Source: NCEH01 sp043195135 (lineage in GTDB: Bacteria > Pseudomonadota > Alphaproteobacteria > Rhizobiales > Xanthobacteraceae). From it: a stretch of DNA of 64,000 bases. Numbering within the stretch: the first letter of the stretch is position 1; the number at the start of each line of letters is the position of its first letter. Location of the stretch: assembly GCF_043195135.1 (NCBI RefSeq), contig NZ_JBAFWP010000018.1; one strand, given 5' to 3'. Below the pieces are notes generated by a model. The model did no database searches, was not told the DNA's origin, and saw only the letters and a list, made by a program, of their open reading frames with translations. This document shows, one piece after another, positions 33,905 through 43,077 of this stretch. Both the position numbers and the translations under genes were made by a program.

Positions 33905-35833
33905 TCACTTTGAAAGATCGGCGAGCACATGCTCGCGCAACACATGGCCGAAGGCGGCCAGCCGGTCGGTGGCGCGTTCCAAGGTCCGCGCCAGATCGAG
34001 CGCGCCGAGCGCGGTCTTCAAATCGTAAGTCTCGGTGAGCACCAGCGCGGTCACCGCCCGCTCGGCGGCATCGCCCGCGTGCTCTTCCTCCATCAGCCGG
34101 CCAACGGCAGCCAATGCGTCTTCCGAATCGATGCGCTGCCCTTCCGGCACGTCGGCGGCGGCAATGATGCCGCTGGCTGCGGCGCCCGCGCCCGCCACCG
34201 CCGCCGCGCTCACGGCCGCCAGCGGCGTCAGCACGGCGGGCGGAAGCCCGTCCGGCACCAGGGAGGCGACGAAGGCGGCCTGCTCCAGTTCGTCGATCGC
34301 CTCTTCCATGCTGTTCACCAGCCGCACGATGGCCGGATCGGCGTCGAACCGGGCGGCCGTATTGCGCGCCTCCAGGGCGATCCGATCGGCCTTCTCCTCG
34401 ATCCGCCGGGCCTGGCTCGCCAGACCCTCGCGATCAAACGGGCGCTGGGCCTGCTGTTCCGCGATGCCATGGGCGATGGCGACCGCAATCTCCCGCGCCA
34501 ACCCCGCCTGGCGCACCACGATCGCCATCAAGGTGGCTTCCACCCGCTGCATGTGCCGCACCAGATCGGCTTCGATCTGGTCGCGCGCGAGCCGCACGGA
34601 GCTGCCGTTCAGCAAGGCCTGCGCGGAAACCTTCAGTACCGTCTTGAGAAAATCCACGGCGGCATCGCGGCCGAGAGCGGCGTCGAGGCGCTCACCGAAG
34701 CCGATGCGGGTCGGAGCGGCATGGTGGACCGCTGCCGCCACCAGCTCGCTGCCGCCGAGTTCCAGGAAGCCGCGCTGCCCCACCCGGTTGCGCGCCGCCC
34801 AATCGAGCACCCGCACCGCATCGGCCTTCGGCACCCAGTTGCGCAGCACCTTGCGGGCCTTGTTCCAGTCGATCAGGAATACCAGCGAGGCGCCGACTTC
34901 CTCCAGAAAGGCGTCGCGCGCCGCCGGTTCGCCATAGGGATAGCGGCCGGTGACGAGATAGAACACGCCGTCATCGCCGAGCGCTTCCCCGCTCTTGCGT
35001 TCCAGCCCGCTCCACTGGGCAGGAAAATCCCGCAGCAGGCCGGTGAAGAACTTGGCGCGCGCCAGATGCACGTCGGTATAAGTGACCGTGACGGCGCCGC
35101 CCTCCACCGAGATGACGACCACGTGGGCGTCCGTCTCCCCGATATCGTTCTGGAGGGTGAGCCGCGTGCCCGAGCGCGCCGCGGTGGTGGACAGCCCGGG
35201 ATGATCGAACTTGAGCGCCCGCGTCGCGTTCAGCCCGCGCATGAAGGCTTCGATCGCCGGCCGATCCCCCGGCAGCAATCCGAAGGCATGGGCGCCGGCA
35301 ATCACTTCTTCCGCATGCTGGGCGGACAGGCGATTGAGCGCCTTGTGCAGGTCCATCACGAGGCGGTGCAGGCTTTCGGCCCCGTGCTCGGACAGGCTGG
35401 TAAGCTGGGCGATGAGCGCGAGGTCCAGCGTATCGCCGACGCCCAGCGGCAGCGCCGCCTTCAGCCCCGCGAGACGTGCCAGGCCGGCATCGCCCTCCGC
35501 CTTGTCGCCGGCGGCGACGCAGCGCGCCATGGTTTCCACGTCGTTCCAGATCGCAAGGCCAAGATCGCCTGCGCCCGGCGCATGAACCCGCCCTTCGGGA
35601 AGCAACGTGGCCTCGCCGACCAGGGCTTCCATGGCCGCCACGTCGAGCCCGGCGGCCCGGCATTCCTCCGCCAGGTCAAACGGCGCGCCCCGCGGATCGC
35701 GGGCGTGGCGCCCGGCTCCCTGGAGCACGCTGAGGCGCGCCTTCACCTGGTCATTGGCGTGCAGGCCCTCGGCGATCAGCGCGGGGAGAAGGATATCGCC
35801 CTGCCCCAGGCGCTCGATGATTTCGGTTTTCAT
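33905..35833 (-). CDS. Large hypothetical protein with PhoU-like C-terminus
   Basis: 642 residues, cytosolic by appearance (no signal or membrane helix). The C-terminal third, about 420-640, is long helices of PhoU/DUF47-like character: HMQRVEATLMAIVVRQAGLA, RRIEEKADRIALEA and SMEEAIDELEQAAFVASL. The first 400 residues do not match a family I recognise; they include TRLTLQNDIGETDAHVVVIS and a TDVHLARAKFFTGLLRDFP stretch. The PPDK-like gene follows at once, so the two are almost certainly co-transcribed and work together. AGGATCGCAGTC supplies a weak ribosome site before ATG 35833. Function is unknown. Confidence 0.75.
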   Translation of the reverse strand: MKTEIIERLGQGDILLPALIAEGLHANDQVKARLSVLQGAGRHARDPRGAPFDLAEECRAAGLDVAAMEALVGEATLLPEGRVHAPGAGDLGLAIWNDVETMARCVAAGDKAEGDAGLARLAGLKAALPLGVGDTLDLALIAQLTSLSEHGAESLHRLVMDLHKALNRLSAQHAEEVIAGAHAFGLLPGDRPAIEAFMRGLNATRALKFDHPGLSTTAARSGTRLTLQNDIGETDAHVVVISVEGGAVTVTYTDVHLARAKFFTGLLRDFPAQWSGLERKSGEALGDDGVFYLVTGRYPYGEPAARDAFLEEVGASLVFLIDWNKARKVLRNWVPKADAVRVLDWAARNRVGQRGFLELGGSELVAAAVHHAAPTRIGFGERLDAALGRDAAVDFLKTVLKVSAQALLNGSSVRLARDQIEADLVRHMQRVEATLMAIVVRQAGLAREIAVAIAHGIAEQQAQRPFDREGLASQARRIEEKADRIALEARNTAARFDADPAIVRLVNSMEEAIDELEQAAFVASLVPDGLPPAVLTPLAAVSAAAVAGAGAAASGIIAAADVPEGQRIDSEDALAAVGRLMEEEHAGDAAERAVTALVLTETYDLKTALGALDLARTLERATDRLAAFGHVLREHVLADLSK

Positions 35834-36246
35834 GACTGCGATCCTCGTGCGTCGCACCGGACCAAAGCATGGGGCGCCTGCGATGTGATTGCGGCAGGTC
35901 AGTCATGGTGATGTCATGTTCGGCCGGAGCGGGGTGCCGCCGCAGGCGCCGCGCCTTGATCGCCGTGCGAACTGCTGCCATAAAACGCGTTCTGACTCTG
36001 CACGCGGCCCGGAACGTTTTCGGCCGGGCCGCGTGCGGGTCGGGTCAAGATCTGCGTTCCACGGCCACAGGCCATGGCTATTTGCGAAGTGAGCCCCGCT
36101 CGCACCAAGGGGATGAGGCCGGACCGCACCGGGCCGTGGGAAATGGCCCTGGGCGATGCGGCATTGGCGCTTATCTACCGTTGTGCCCGCCCTCCGCCAG
36201 GTGACGGGCGGCTGCACAACCGGGGCGCCTTGATCGGGCGCGGGCC
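35834..36246. other. Divergent region with perfect 12-bp-stem hairpin
   Basis: 413 bp between the PhoU-like gene and kdsD. It contains CACGCGGCCCGG (36001-36012) and its exact reverse complement (36024-36035) separated by AACGTTTTCGG. No U-tract follows on either strand, so it is not a simple terminator. I see no gene. Confidence 0.6.
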
Positions 36247-37266
36247 ATGACGAAAGAGACGAGCAAATTGCGTTTATCTGCCACGACAGCGCCGGAAGGT
36301 ATCAGCGCCACCCTGGCGGCCGGGGTGCGGGCCGTCGAACTGGAAGCGCGCGGCCTCACCCAATTGCGTGCGATGCTGCTGGGTCCGCTCGGCGCCGCGT
36401 TCGAGAAGGCTGTCGACCTGATTTTGACCTCGCGCGGCCGCGTGGTCGTCAGCGGCATGGGCAAGAGCGGCCATATCGGCCACAAGATCGCCGCGACCAT
36501 GGCCTCCACGGGCACCCCGGCCTTTTTCATGCACCCGGCGGAGGCGAGCCACGGCGACCTCGGCATGGTGACCAAGGATGACGTACTGATCCTCGTCTCC
36601 TGGTCGGGCGAAACCGGGGAATTCCGGCCCATCATCGAATATGGCAAGCGCTTCTCCATTCCGATGATCGCCCTGACCTCGAAGCAGGACAGCACGATCG
36701 CGCGCGCCAGCTACGTCGCGCTCATTCTTCCCTCCGCCGAGGAGGCCTGCCCGAACAAGCTGGCCCCGACCACCTCCACCACGCTTCAGCTCGTCATGGG
36801 GGATGCGCTCGCCGTGACCCTGCTGGAGCGGCGCGGCTTCTCGCCGGAGCAGTTCAAGGTGTTTCACCCTGGCGGGAAGCTCGGAACCATCCTGATCCGC
36901 GCCGCCGACCTGATGCATTCCGGCCCCGACCTGCCCGTGGTGACGCCCGATACACCGGTTCCCGAAGTTCTGCTCGCCATGAGCGCGGGCCGGCTCGGCT
37001 GTGTCCTGGTGAAGGCGGAGGACGGCAGCCTGCGCGGCATCGTGACCGACGGTGATATCCGCCGCGCGGTGACGGAAGGCGATCTTGCCGGCATCGTCAC
37101 CACGTTCATGACAAAATCCCCGGTGAGCGTCCCCCCCTCCACGCTCGCCAGCGAATGCGTCGCCCTGATGAACGAACGGCGCATCACCGTTCTCGTCGTG
37201 CGCGAGGGCACAAAGCCGGTCGGCCTCCTGCACATGCACGATCTCCTGAGGGCGGGGGTGGGGTGA
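36247..37266 (+). CDS. kdsD: D-arabinose-5-phosphate isomerase
   Basis: 339 residues; converts ribulose 5-phosphate to arabinose 5-phosphate, the first step of Kdo synthesis for LPS or capsule. A SIS domain spans about 50-185 (GMGKSGHIGHKIAATMASTG, SWSGETGEF) and a CBS pair about 215-335 (ILIRAADLMHSGPDLPVV, VTDGDIRRAV). The arrangement is that of KdsD/KpsF/GutQ. The last codons run to the boundary of the AT-rich island, and a 9-bp inverted repeat lies 15 bp after the stop. The start is the first ATG before conserved sequence; no good ribosome site is visible. Confidence 0.95.
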   Translation: MTKETSKLRLSATTAPEGISATLAAGVRAVELEARGLTQLRAMLLGPLGAAFEKAVDLILTSRGRVVVSGMGKSGHIGHKIAATMASTGTPAFFMHPAEASHGDLGMVTKDDVLILVSWSGETGEFRPIIEYGKRFSIPMIALTSKQDSTIARASYVALILPSAEEACPNKLAPTTSTTLQLVMGDALAVTLLERRGFSPEQFKVFHPGGKLGTILIRAADLMHSGPDLPVVTPDTPVPEVLLAMSAGRLGCVLVKAEDGSLRGIVTDGDIRRAVTEGDLAGIVTTFMTKSPVSVPPSTLASECVALMNERRITVLVVREGTKPVGLLHMHDLLRAGVG

Positions 37267-37975
37267 GGGGCACAAATATTAAGCAATCCATTTTCGGAGG
37301 ATTGCTTCAACGCATAGCACTCCGCATCGCTGGGCCAGCTTCAGCCGGACGAAGTCAGCGATCCTATTGCGCTGCGCCAAATCGAGCGAGCCGCACGCCG
37401 TCAGGTAGAGAGATGCAGACCGCTTAGCCAAGCATCGACCATCAATCCCCCGGTAAGCAAGCGCCCATGACGCACCCTACCCGGGCACCGCCACGCAACC
37501 AATAGCCGCACCGCAACTGGTGGTTTGGTTAGGAAACAGCCAGTATTTGCCAGGCTTGAAGGCTTGACGCAACGCAAAAAAAAATCGATTCTTCAACGGC
37601 TGAGCGAACGGAATAACCAGCACTGGCTGCCTTTTCGGTGCGTACAGCATTTGGTTGAATAGGCTTAAATTTGAACTAAAGCTTGCCTTGCAACTCGCTG
37701 CTTCATGGTTAAGGTACAAAATCAATGTGCGATTATCGAGAACCAATCAAAACACCAAGTTATACAAATAAAAATTAATGACACAACGCACACTGTTCCG
37801 CGTTCTTTATTATCCCGAAAACATTTCATCTCTATTGGAGACAGATCAAAAACACAGTAAGAGGCAATATATGTTGCAATAACTAAATACTCGTCCAACC
37901 GCGCTCGCGCTGGCGGTCCAAATCGCCACTCATGGCGCACGGTCAGCCCTTCCCTGGATATACTCGATTAAAATC
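37267..37975. other. AT-rich gene-free boundary region
   Basis: 709 bp in which composition shifts from GC-rich to clearly AT-rich by about 37520. AAGCAATCC at 37281-37289 and GGATTGCTT at 37299-37307 form a perfect inverted repeat. On the minus strand a 64-codon open frame without ATG ends at 37279 (including LTACGSLDLAQRNRIADFV), with GC-rich codons; it may be the tail of a lost host gene. Another minus frame at 37477-37746 is not convincing. Confidence 0.5.
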
Positions 37976-39808
37976 ATGAATGATTTCAATCAAAATAAGA
38001 ACAAAGTAGCCCTTCGAATTGGCGCACCCAATTTCGGACTTCAGGATGATTCAGAATTTGTTGGGTTTAGCATCGATAGAGTTGTAAACGGGGATGATTT
38101 TATAATCATCGCAGGATGGATAATGGGATGCAGCGCGTGTCGCGTTTATTCAGACGGAATCGCGACCCCACCAGAAAGCCCTATTACTTATTTTGATCGA
38201 CCAGACGTTGCGTCAGGTTATAAAGTTTCGAAAGATATCGTCAGAGGATTTCTCTCTGTAATAAAGAATCCATTAGTGAATGAATTTAAAATACTAGTTG
38301 ATATCGATTCAACAGTACTTGGTCCATATTATTTTACTTCGACAGAAAATTCAAATAAAAATGTACTCGATGATTTGATACGAGATAATTTTGGTCGTCG
38401 TGGTTTCTTATTACGAAATCTGACTGACAATATAGATGTCGTGTCGTGCCTGATAAAAAATACGTCCCGAATGTCGAGCAACGTTCTGGCGCGAGGCCAT
38501 TTGGATTTTGCTCGCGGCATCGTTGGTGTAGGCGGGCTTTTAATTGGCTGGGCCGCAAGCGAGCCCGCGGTGCGATTTTTCCTGGTGACCGATGAGGGCC
38601 GAGTCAAGAACTTACAGGACGCAATTCGGTGGCACCGGCAGGATGTCGCCGACGCCGTCGGTGCAGATCTAGGTGGCTACGGTAATAATGCTGCCTTTAT
38701 GCAAGCGTGGAATTTTCCCCTCAGCATCGGCAGTAAAATCCGACTTATAGCAGCAACTAATGAAGAAATGTTTGAGGTCGCAAGTCTTGACTGGTCGCCC
38801 GCGCCCGTCGATCCTGTCAGTTACGCGAAATGGGCTTTTGAATTTCCAATTCCTCCGGACAAATTTTTCTCCCGTATTACAGACCAAGACGGATTTATAA
38901 TCCGACATTTAATTAGCAAAAAGTTAGAACAGAGGCTCGAAACCTCGATCAAAAGTAAATCTTACGGAAAAGAAATTCAGGACCCTATTGTTACGATCGT
39001 TATTCCTATTTATGGACGCTATGATTTTATCCTAAATCAGATGTTGGAGTTTTCGCTCGACGAACGTCTCAGCCAAACTGCGGAAATTATATACGTTATA
39101 GATGATCCACGAATACTTGACCAAATTGTTAGAGAATGTCCAAATTTTTACGCTGCCTTCGGCGTGCCGTTTAAGATTATTTGGAGCGGTGACAACAGAG
39201 GTTTCGCGGGCGCGACAAACCTAGGGGCGTCAGTCGCTCGCGCGCCGCTTATATTGCTCTTGAACTCGGACGTTGTGCCCCTATCACCGGGGTGGCTGGA
39301 TAAGATGGTAGCCGCCTTCAGCCAGATCCCAAATGCCGGCGCCATCGGTGCTCGCCTTCTATATCCCAACGGCGCAATTCAACATGACGGAATGGAGTTC
39401 GAATGGGACATCGGCTGGGGCGTTTACCTAAATCGCCATCCAGGAATTGGCCTTCAGGCCTCGGTCGTTGAGGAGGAATTGTCCATCTGCGTCGCAGTGA
39501 CCGGGGCGTGCTTCCTGATCAGCAAAGATCTTTATTGGTCGGTGGGCGGCTTGGACGAGAAGTATATGATCGGCGATTTCGAAGATTCCGATCTCTGCCT
39601 CAAAGTACGAGAACGCGGTTTTCAAATCGGCTGCCTTAAATCCGTCTTGCTCGTGCACCTGGAGAGGCAGTCATTATCGCGCGTAGGGCTTGAAAGCTTT
39701 AGAGATAAGGTCGTGATGTACAATGCTTGGCAGCACCAATTGCGGTGGGGCACGGTGATCGACAATTTAATTGCTGAACGTAACAGCGAGAAGGATATTG
39801 TAAAGTGA
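37976..39808 (+). CDS. Glycosyltransferase family 2 with long N-terminal extension
   Basis: 610 residues. The GT2 (GT-A fold) domain begins near residue 336 (VTIVIPIYGRYDFILNQ) and runs to about 560, with the nucleotide-sugar acid motif in LLLNSDVVPLSPGW and a catalytic-base region in GDFEDSDLCLKVRERGF. It should transfer a sugar during assembly of an exported glycan. The first 335 residues are not a family I recognise. Codons are AT-rich compared with genes at 30-37 kb and 44-64 kb, which suggests transfer from another genome. The stop overlaps the next gene's GTG. Confidence 0.85.
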   Translation: MNDFNQNKNKVALRIGAPNFGLQDDSEFVGFSIDRVVNGDDFIIIAGWIMGCSACRVYSDGIATPPESPITYFDRPDVASGYKVSKDIVRGFLSVIKNPLVNEFKILVDIDSTVLGPYYFTSTENSNKNVLDDLIRDNFGRRGFLLRNLTDNIDVVSCLIKNTSRMSSNVLARGHLDFARGIVGVGGLLIGWAASEPAVRFFLVTDEGRVKNLQDAIRWHRQDVADAVGADLGGYGNNAAFMQAWNFPLSIGSKIRLIAATNEEMFEVASLDWSPAPVDPVSYAKWAFEFPIPPDKFFSRITDQDGFIIRHLISKKLEQRLETSIKSKSYGKEIQDPIVTIVIPIYGRYDFILNQMLEFSLDERLSQTAEIIYVIDDPRILDQIVRECPNFYAAFGVPFKIIWSGDNRGFAGATNLGASVARAPLILLLNSDVVPLSPGWLDKMVAAFSQIPNAGAIGARLLYPNGAIQHDGMEFEWDIGWGVYLNRHPGIGLQASVVEEELSICVAVTGACFLISKDLYWSVGGLDEKYMIGDFEDSDLCLKVRERGFQIGCLKSVLLVHLERQSLSRVGLESFRDKVVMYNAWQHQLRWGTVIDNLIAERNSEKDIVK

Positions 39809-41034
39809 AGGCGCTCGTTATTGCGCACGGCCACCCGGACTTCAATGTGGGCGGGGGCGAGTTGGCGGCCTATGATCTATTTTGTGCAATAAGAAGAAGG
39901 AAAGAAGTCACATCTGCCACCTTCCTTGGGCGCACAGACAACAAGCACATGAGGCACGGCTCAATTATGCTGAGACGCGCAGGAGAATATTTATGGCGCC
40001 AGGATATGGGCGAGTGGTTCAGACTTAGAACCGCGAACTTCACATCGATCGTGAGCTCCTTTAGAGAGTTTTTACTTTTTGTAAAGCCGGATATTATTTT
40101 CATGCATCATTTTGTCCATATGGGCATCGAAGCCCTTATGGAAATCAAGAAAACGCTACCAAATTGCCGCCTCGTTCTAACTTTGCATGAGTATACAGCA
40201 ATTTGTCACCAGAGCGGGCAGATGGTAAAAAAGCAGAATAAGAAGCTCTGCTATCGTGAATCTTTCGACGATTGCAGCGCCTGCTTCCCGGATTTTTCTG
40301 GCACTGATTTCTGGTTGCGCAAACATTATATTCAGAGGCATTTTGAGGCGGTAAACACGTTTGTATCTCCGTCAATGTTCCTTAGAAATAGATTTATTGA
40401 ATGGGGGATTCCCGAAGAACACATTTTTGTGATTGAGAATGGTCAGGCAGATCAGATTGTTAATCAAAGCTATCAAGCAAACTTATTTAGTACCTTCGGA
40501 TTCTTCGGCCAAATTACTGCATTTAAGGGGGTTGATGTATTTTTGCAGGCGATACATCTGCTTCCCAAAGACATAAGAGCCAAATGCCGCTTCGAGGTGC
40601 ATGGGGCGAATCTAGAGTCACAGGAAGCTTGGCTACAGGAGTTAATTGGGACCTTGCGCAAGCCTCTTATTGAAGAGGGAGTGTTGCGGTGGGTGGGTCC
40701 CTATGAGAGATCCGAGTTGCCCGGAAGAATGAAAAGGATTGGTTGGGTAATAGTTCCCTCCATCTGGTGGGAAAATTCCCCGATGGTTATACAGGAGTCC
40801 TTTGTCAATCAACGGCCGGTCATTTGCTCCGGTATTGGCGGCATGGCTGAAAAGGTACGTGACAGAGTTGATGGATTTCACTTTGAGGTAAAAAATCCGA
40901 TGCACCTTGCAGAAGTTTTGACCGAGGCCTCTCGCGATTTTAACGTTTGGGTAAAAATGGTGAAGAATATTAAGGCGCCGATAAATTATGATCAGTGCGC
41001 TTACGAATACATGAAGCTTGCGATGCGTAAATAG
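39805..41034 (+). CDS. Glycosyltransferase family 4-type
   Basis: 409-residue GT-B glycosyltransferase. The N-terminal domain has HGHPDFNVGGGELAAYDLF and LTLHEYTAICHQSGQM; the C-terminal domain has FFGQITAFKGVDVFLQAIHL and a GT4 donor motif in PSIWWENSPMVIQESFVNQ followed by VICSGIGGMAEKV. The conserved Glu in ENSPMVIQE contacts the donor nucleotide. It starts at GTG 39805, overlapping the GT2 stop as GTGA, so the two are translationally coupled. Codon usage is AT-rich. Likely role: extension of a surface polysaccharide. Confidence 0.9.
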   Translation: MKALVIAHGHPDFNVGGGELAAYDLFCAIRRRKEVTSATFLGRTDNKHMRHGSIMLRRAGEYLWRQDMGEWFRLRTANFTSIVSSFREFLLFVKPDIIFMHHFVHMGIEALMEIKKTLPNCRLVLTLHEYTAICHQSGQMVKKQNKKLCYRESFDDCSACFPDFSGTDFWLRKHYIQRHFEAVNTFVSPSMFLRNRFIEWGIPEEHIFVIENGQADQIVNQSYQANLFSTFGFFGQITAFKGVDVFLQAIHLLPKDIRAKCRFEVHGANLESQEAWLQELIGTLRKPLIEEGVLRWVGPYERSELPGRMKRIGWVIVPSIWWENSPMVIQESFVNQRPVICSGIGGMAEKVRDRVDGFHFEVKNPMHLAEVLTEASRDFNVWVKMVKNIKAPINYDQCAYEYMKLAMRK

Positions 41035-41078
41035 TAAGTACATTGCTTTTTTATCTAGCGTGTAGTAAGTTTTTTGGT

Positions 41079-41172
41079 TCATCGATCATTGCGGCTGGCG
41101 CGCACCCGCATATGCTGAATCCTGTTAAAGAAACGCTCCACGAGAGTTTTTTGACGATAGAACCAGGACCTG
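41079..41172 (-). pseudogene. IS5-family transposase fragment A
   Basis: On the minus strand YRQKTLVERFFNRIQHMR, then VRASRNDR and a stop, resembles the C-terminal region of IS5-family transposases of the YRQRNRVERFFNRLK kind. The remaining protein is absent. It abuts fragment B at about 41172, where CTCAGGACTCA looks like an element end. Confidence 0.5.
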
Positions 41173-41541
41173 GGCTCAGGACTCACTAATCGGTGCCAGA
41201 AGATGACGGTGGCTGCGATGCATATTGCTGAGAAGAATGTGTGGGCGCAGCTGTCGTGCCGGGTGGCGAGGCGGCGCCGGTCATTGAGCTTGGCAAACAG
41301 GGGCTTGATCTTGTGCCTTTGGCGTTCGAGGTTTTATCATGTAAGGACCGCTTGCGGCTTCGCGATGAGGGAATTGCAAGGCGTAGTACCCTTGGCGCCA
41401 AGCGCGTCTCGAAACCAAGTGCTGTCATAGCCCCGGTCGACAATCAGGTTTCTGGCCGGCGCCAAGGCGTCGAGGATCAGACGGGCGCCCTTGTGATCAC
41501 TCATCTGGCGTTCCGACAAGAGCTCGATTATCGGCCGATCC
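41173..41541 (-). pseudogene. IS5-family transposase fragment B, frameshifted
   Basis: Reading the minus strand downward from 41541: RPIIELLSERQMSDHKGARL and VDRGYDSTWFRDALGAKG in one frame, SRKRSLHDK in a second, and RQRHKIKPLFAKLNDRRRLA to CAHTFFSAICIAATVIFW in a third. Together these follow the C-terminal half of IS5-family DDE transposases, so at least two frameshifts have occurred. The N-terminal half is missing, cut exactly where the IS3-family element begins at 41542. Confidence 0.75.
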
Positions 41542-41605
41542 TGACGTTGCCCCTCGTTGTTAATCCAGCCTGAAGTTCGTTCTGGCCGATTGCGAGGACC
41601 AGAGC

Positions 41606-41839
41606 ATAAGGCGCAGCCGTTTTACGGAAGAGCGGATCATTTCGATCCTGAAGGAGCACGAGGCCGGAGTGCCTGTCTCCCATCTTTGCCGCAAGCACGG
41701 GGGCAGCGACGCCAGCATCTACAAGTGGAAGGTCCGGTTCGGCGGCTTGGGGGTGTCGGAAGCCAAGCGGCTGCGGGCGCTGGCCGACGCGATGCTGGAT
41801 AATGTCGCGCTGAAGGATGTCCTGGGAAAGAAGTGGTGA
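41606..41839 (+). pseudogene. IS3-family OrfA, start lost and internal deletion
   Basis: The frame RSRFTEERIISILKEHEAG through SDASIYKWKVRFGG is IS3 OrfA. The expected ATG appears as ATA at 41606-41608. The leucine-zipper linker present in relatives between AKRLRAL and ADAMLDN (about 11 residues, 33 bp) is missing in frame. It ends LKDVLGKKW then TGA. Confidence 0.75.
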
Positions 41840-42760
41840 CGCCCGCTGGAGACCGCAAAGCTGTCGCCCATCTCATGGGGCGCCATGGGATGAGCGAACG
41901 GCGGACATGTAAAGCCACCGGCTTCTGCCGCATGACCGTGCGATACCGACCGAAGCGGGCCGACGACGGCGTCCTGCGCGAGCGCATGAAGGCCATCGCT
42001 CACGCGCGGCGTCGCTTCGGCTATCGACGTCTGCACGTGCTGCTGCGGCGGGAGGGTTTCACGGTCAACCACAAGCGCCTGTTCCGGCTCTATCGCGAGG
42101 AGCGCCTCAAGGTGCGGCGCCGTGGTGGCCGCAAGCGGGACATCGGGACGCGGGCCCCCATGACCATCCCGATGCGGCCGAACGAGCGCTGGTCGCTCGA
42201 CTTCGTGTCGGACCGGCTCACCTGTGGCCGTCGCTTCCAGATCCTCACCGTCGTCGACGACTGCACCCGGGAAGGCCTCACCCTGGTGGCGGACACATCG
42301 CTGTCCGGCGTGCGGGTGGCCCGGGAGCTGGATCGCCTCGTGGCCGAGCGCGGCCGGCCGAAGATGATCGTCAGCGACAATGGCAGCGAGTTCACCTCCA
42401 ACACCATCCTCGCCTGGGCGGACGCGGCACAGGTCGAGTGGCATTACATTGCGCCGGGCAAGCCGATGCAGAATGCCTTCATCGAGTGCTTCAACGGTCG
42501 CCTGCGCGACGAGCTTCTCAACGAGACGCTGTTCTCGGCGCTGAGCCAGGCCAGAGCGACCCTGGGCGGTTGGCGTTCCGACTACAATGGATCACGCCTA
42601 CTCCGCCCTCGGCTGGCAGACCCCATCCGCCTTCGCCGCCACCTTCCATCCGCGACGGGATCTGCCGCTGCGCCAGGTCAAAAGCTCCGCGCCAGATCCC
42701 GCCACTCACCCGGCAAGCAAGACCAAATCCACCCGCCAGAACGAACTCAACGCTGGATAA
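41833..42760 (+). pseudogene. IS3-family OrfB transposase, frameshifted
   Basis: DDE residues are present: SLDFVSDRL (Asp), VSDNGSEFTS (Asp) and NAFIECFNG (Glu). The frame runs correctly to WRSDYN (about 42590), then the genuine C-terminus (ALGWQTPSAFAATFHPRRDL to NELNAG) continues in another frame to 42760. A one-base change near 42590-42600 explains this. The start is a GTG overlapping the OrfA stop. Confidence 0.8.
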
Positions 42761-43077
42761 AACTTGGGGGCAACGTCAGGGCAGCCCAAACGCCGAAAGT
42801 GGCTATGGTACGATTTTCGGGAGATGCCCAGACATGAAATGGCTTCATAGTGGATTTAAGTTTCATTATTAAGGGTTACTAAATACGCGAATCTGCGCTC
42901 TTCGTAGGAATCAATCAGAATCGCTGATTCGGCGACCGGTAACATTTAAGGATTTTCAATTAGATTTGATGCGATTTTCAAGTAGATTTGATGTATGGTA
43001 GAATTATTATTACGATTTAAATTCCGTTGCAACGTGCACTTGCAGTCAAGCCGTTACGTTTCGTCTGGAGCGGCCTA

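Larger units (their letters stand above)
41542..42778 (+). mobile_element. Decayed IS3-family insertion sequence
   Basis: 1237 bp between terminal inverted repeats: TGACGTTGCCCC at 41542 and its complement ending at 42778, with further matches inside (ATCCAGC near both ends). It contains orfA- and orfB-like reading frames of the IS3 family (probably the IS407 group). Both are damaged. No clear target duplication flanks it; the left side is IS5 fragment B and the right side is unrelated sequence, so a deletion has probably followed insertion. Confidence 0.8.

Noticed and set aside
33929..35911. Plus-strand open frame opposite the PhoU-like gene
   Set aside because: Composition typical of an antisense shadow and no ribosome site; the minus-strand frame has long coherent helices.
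37477..37746. 89-codon minus-strand gene in the AT-rich boundary
   Set aside because: No ribosome site, no recognisable motif, and lies in sequence where random frames of this length are expected.
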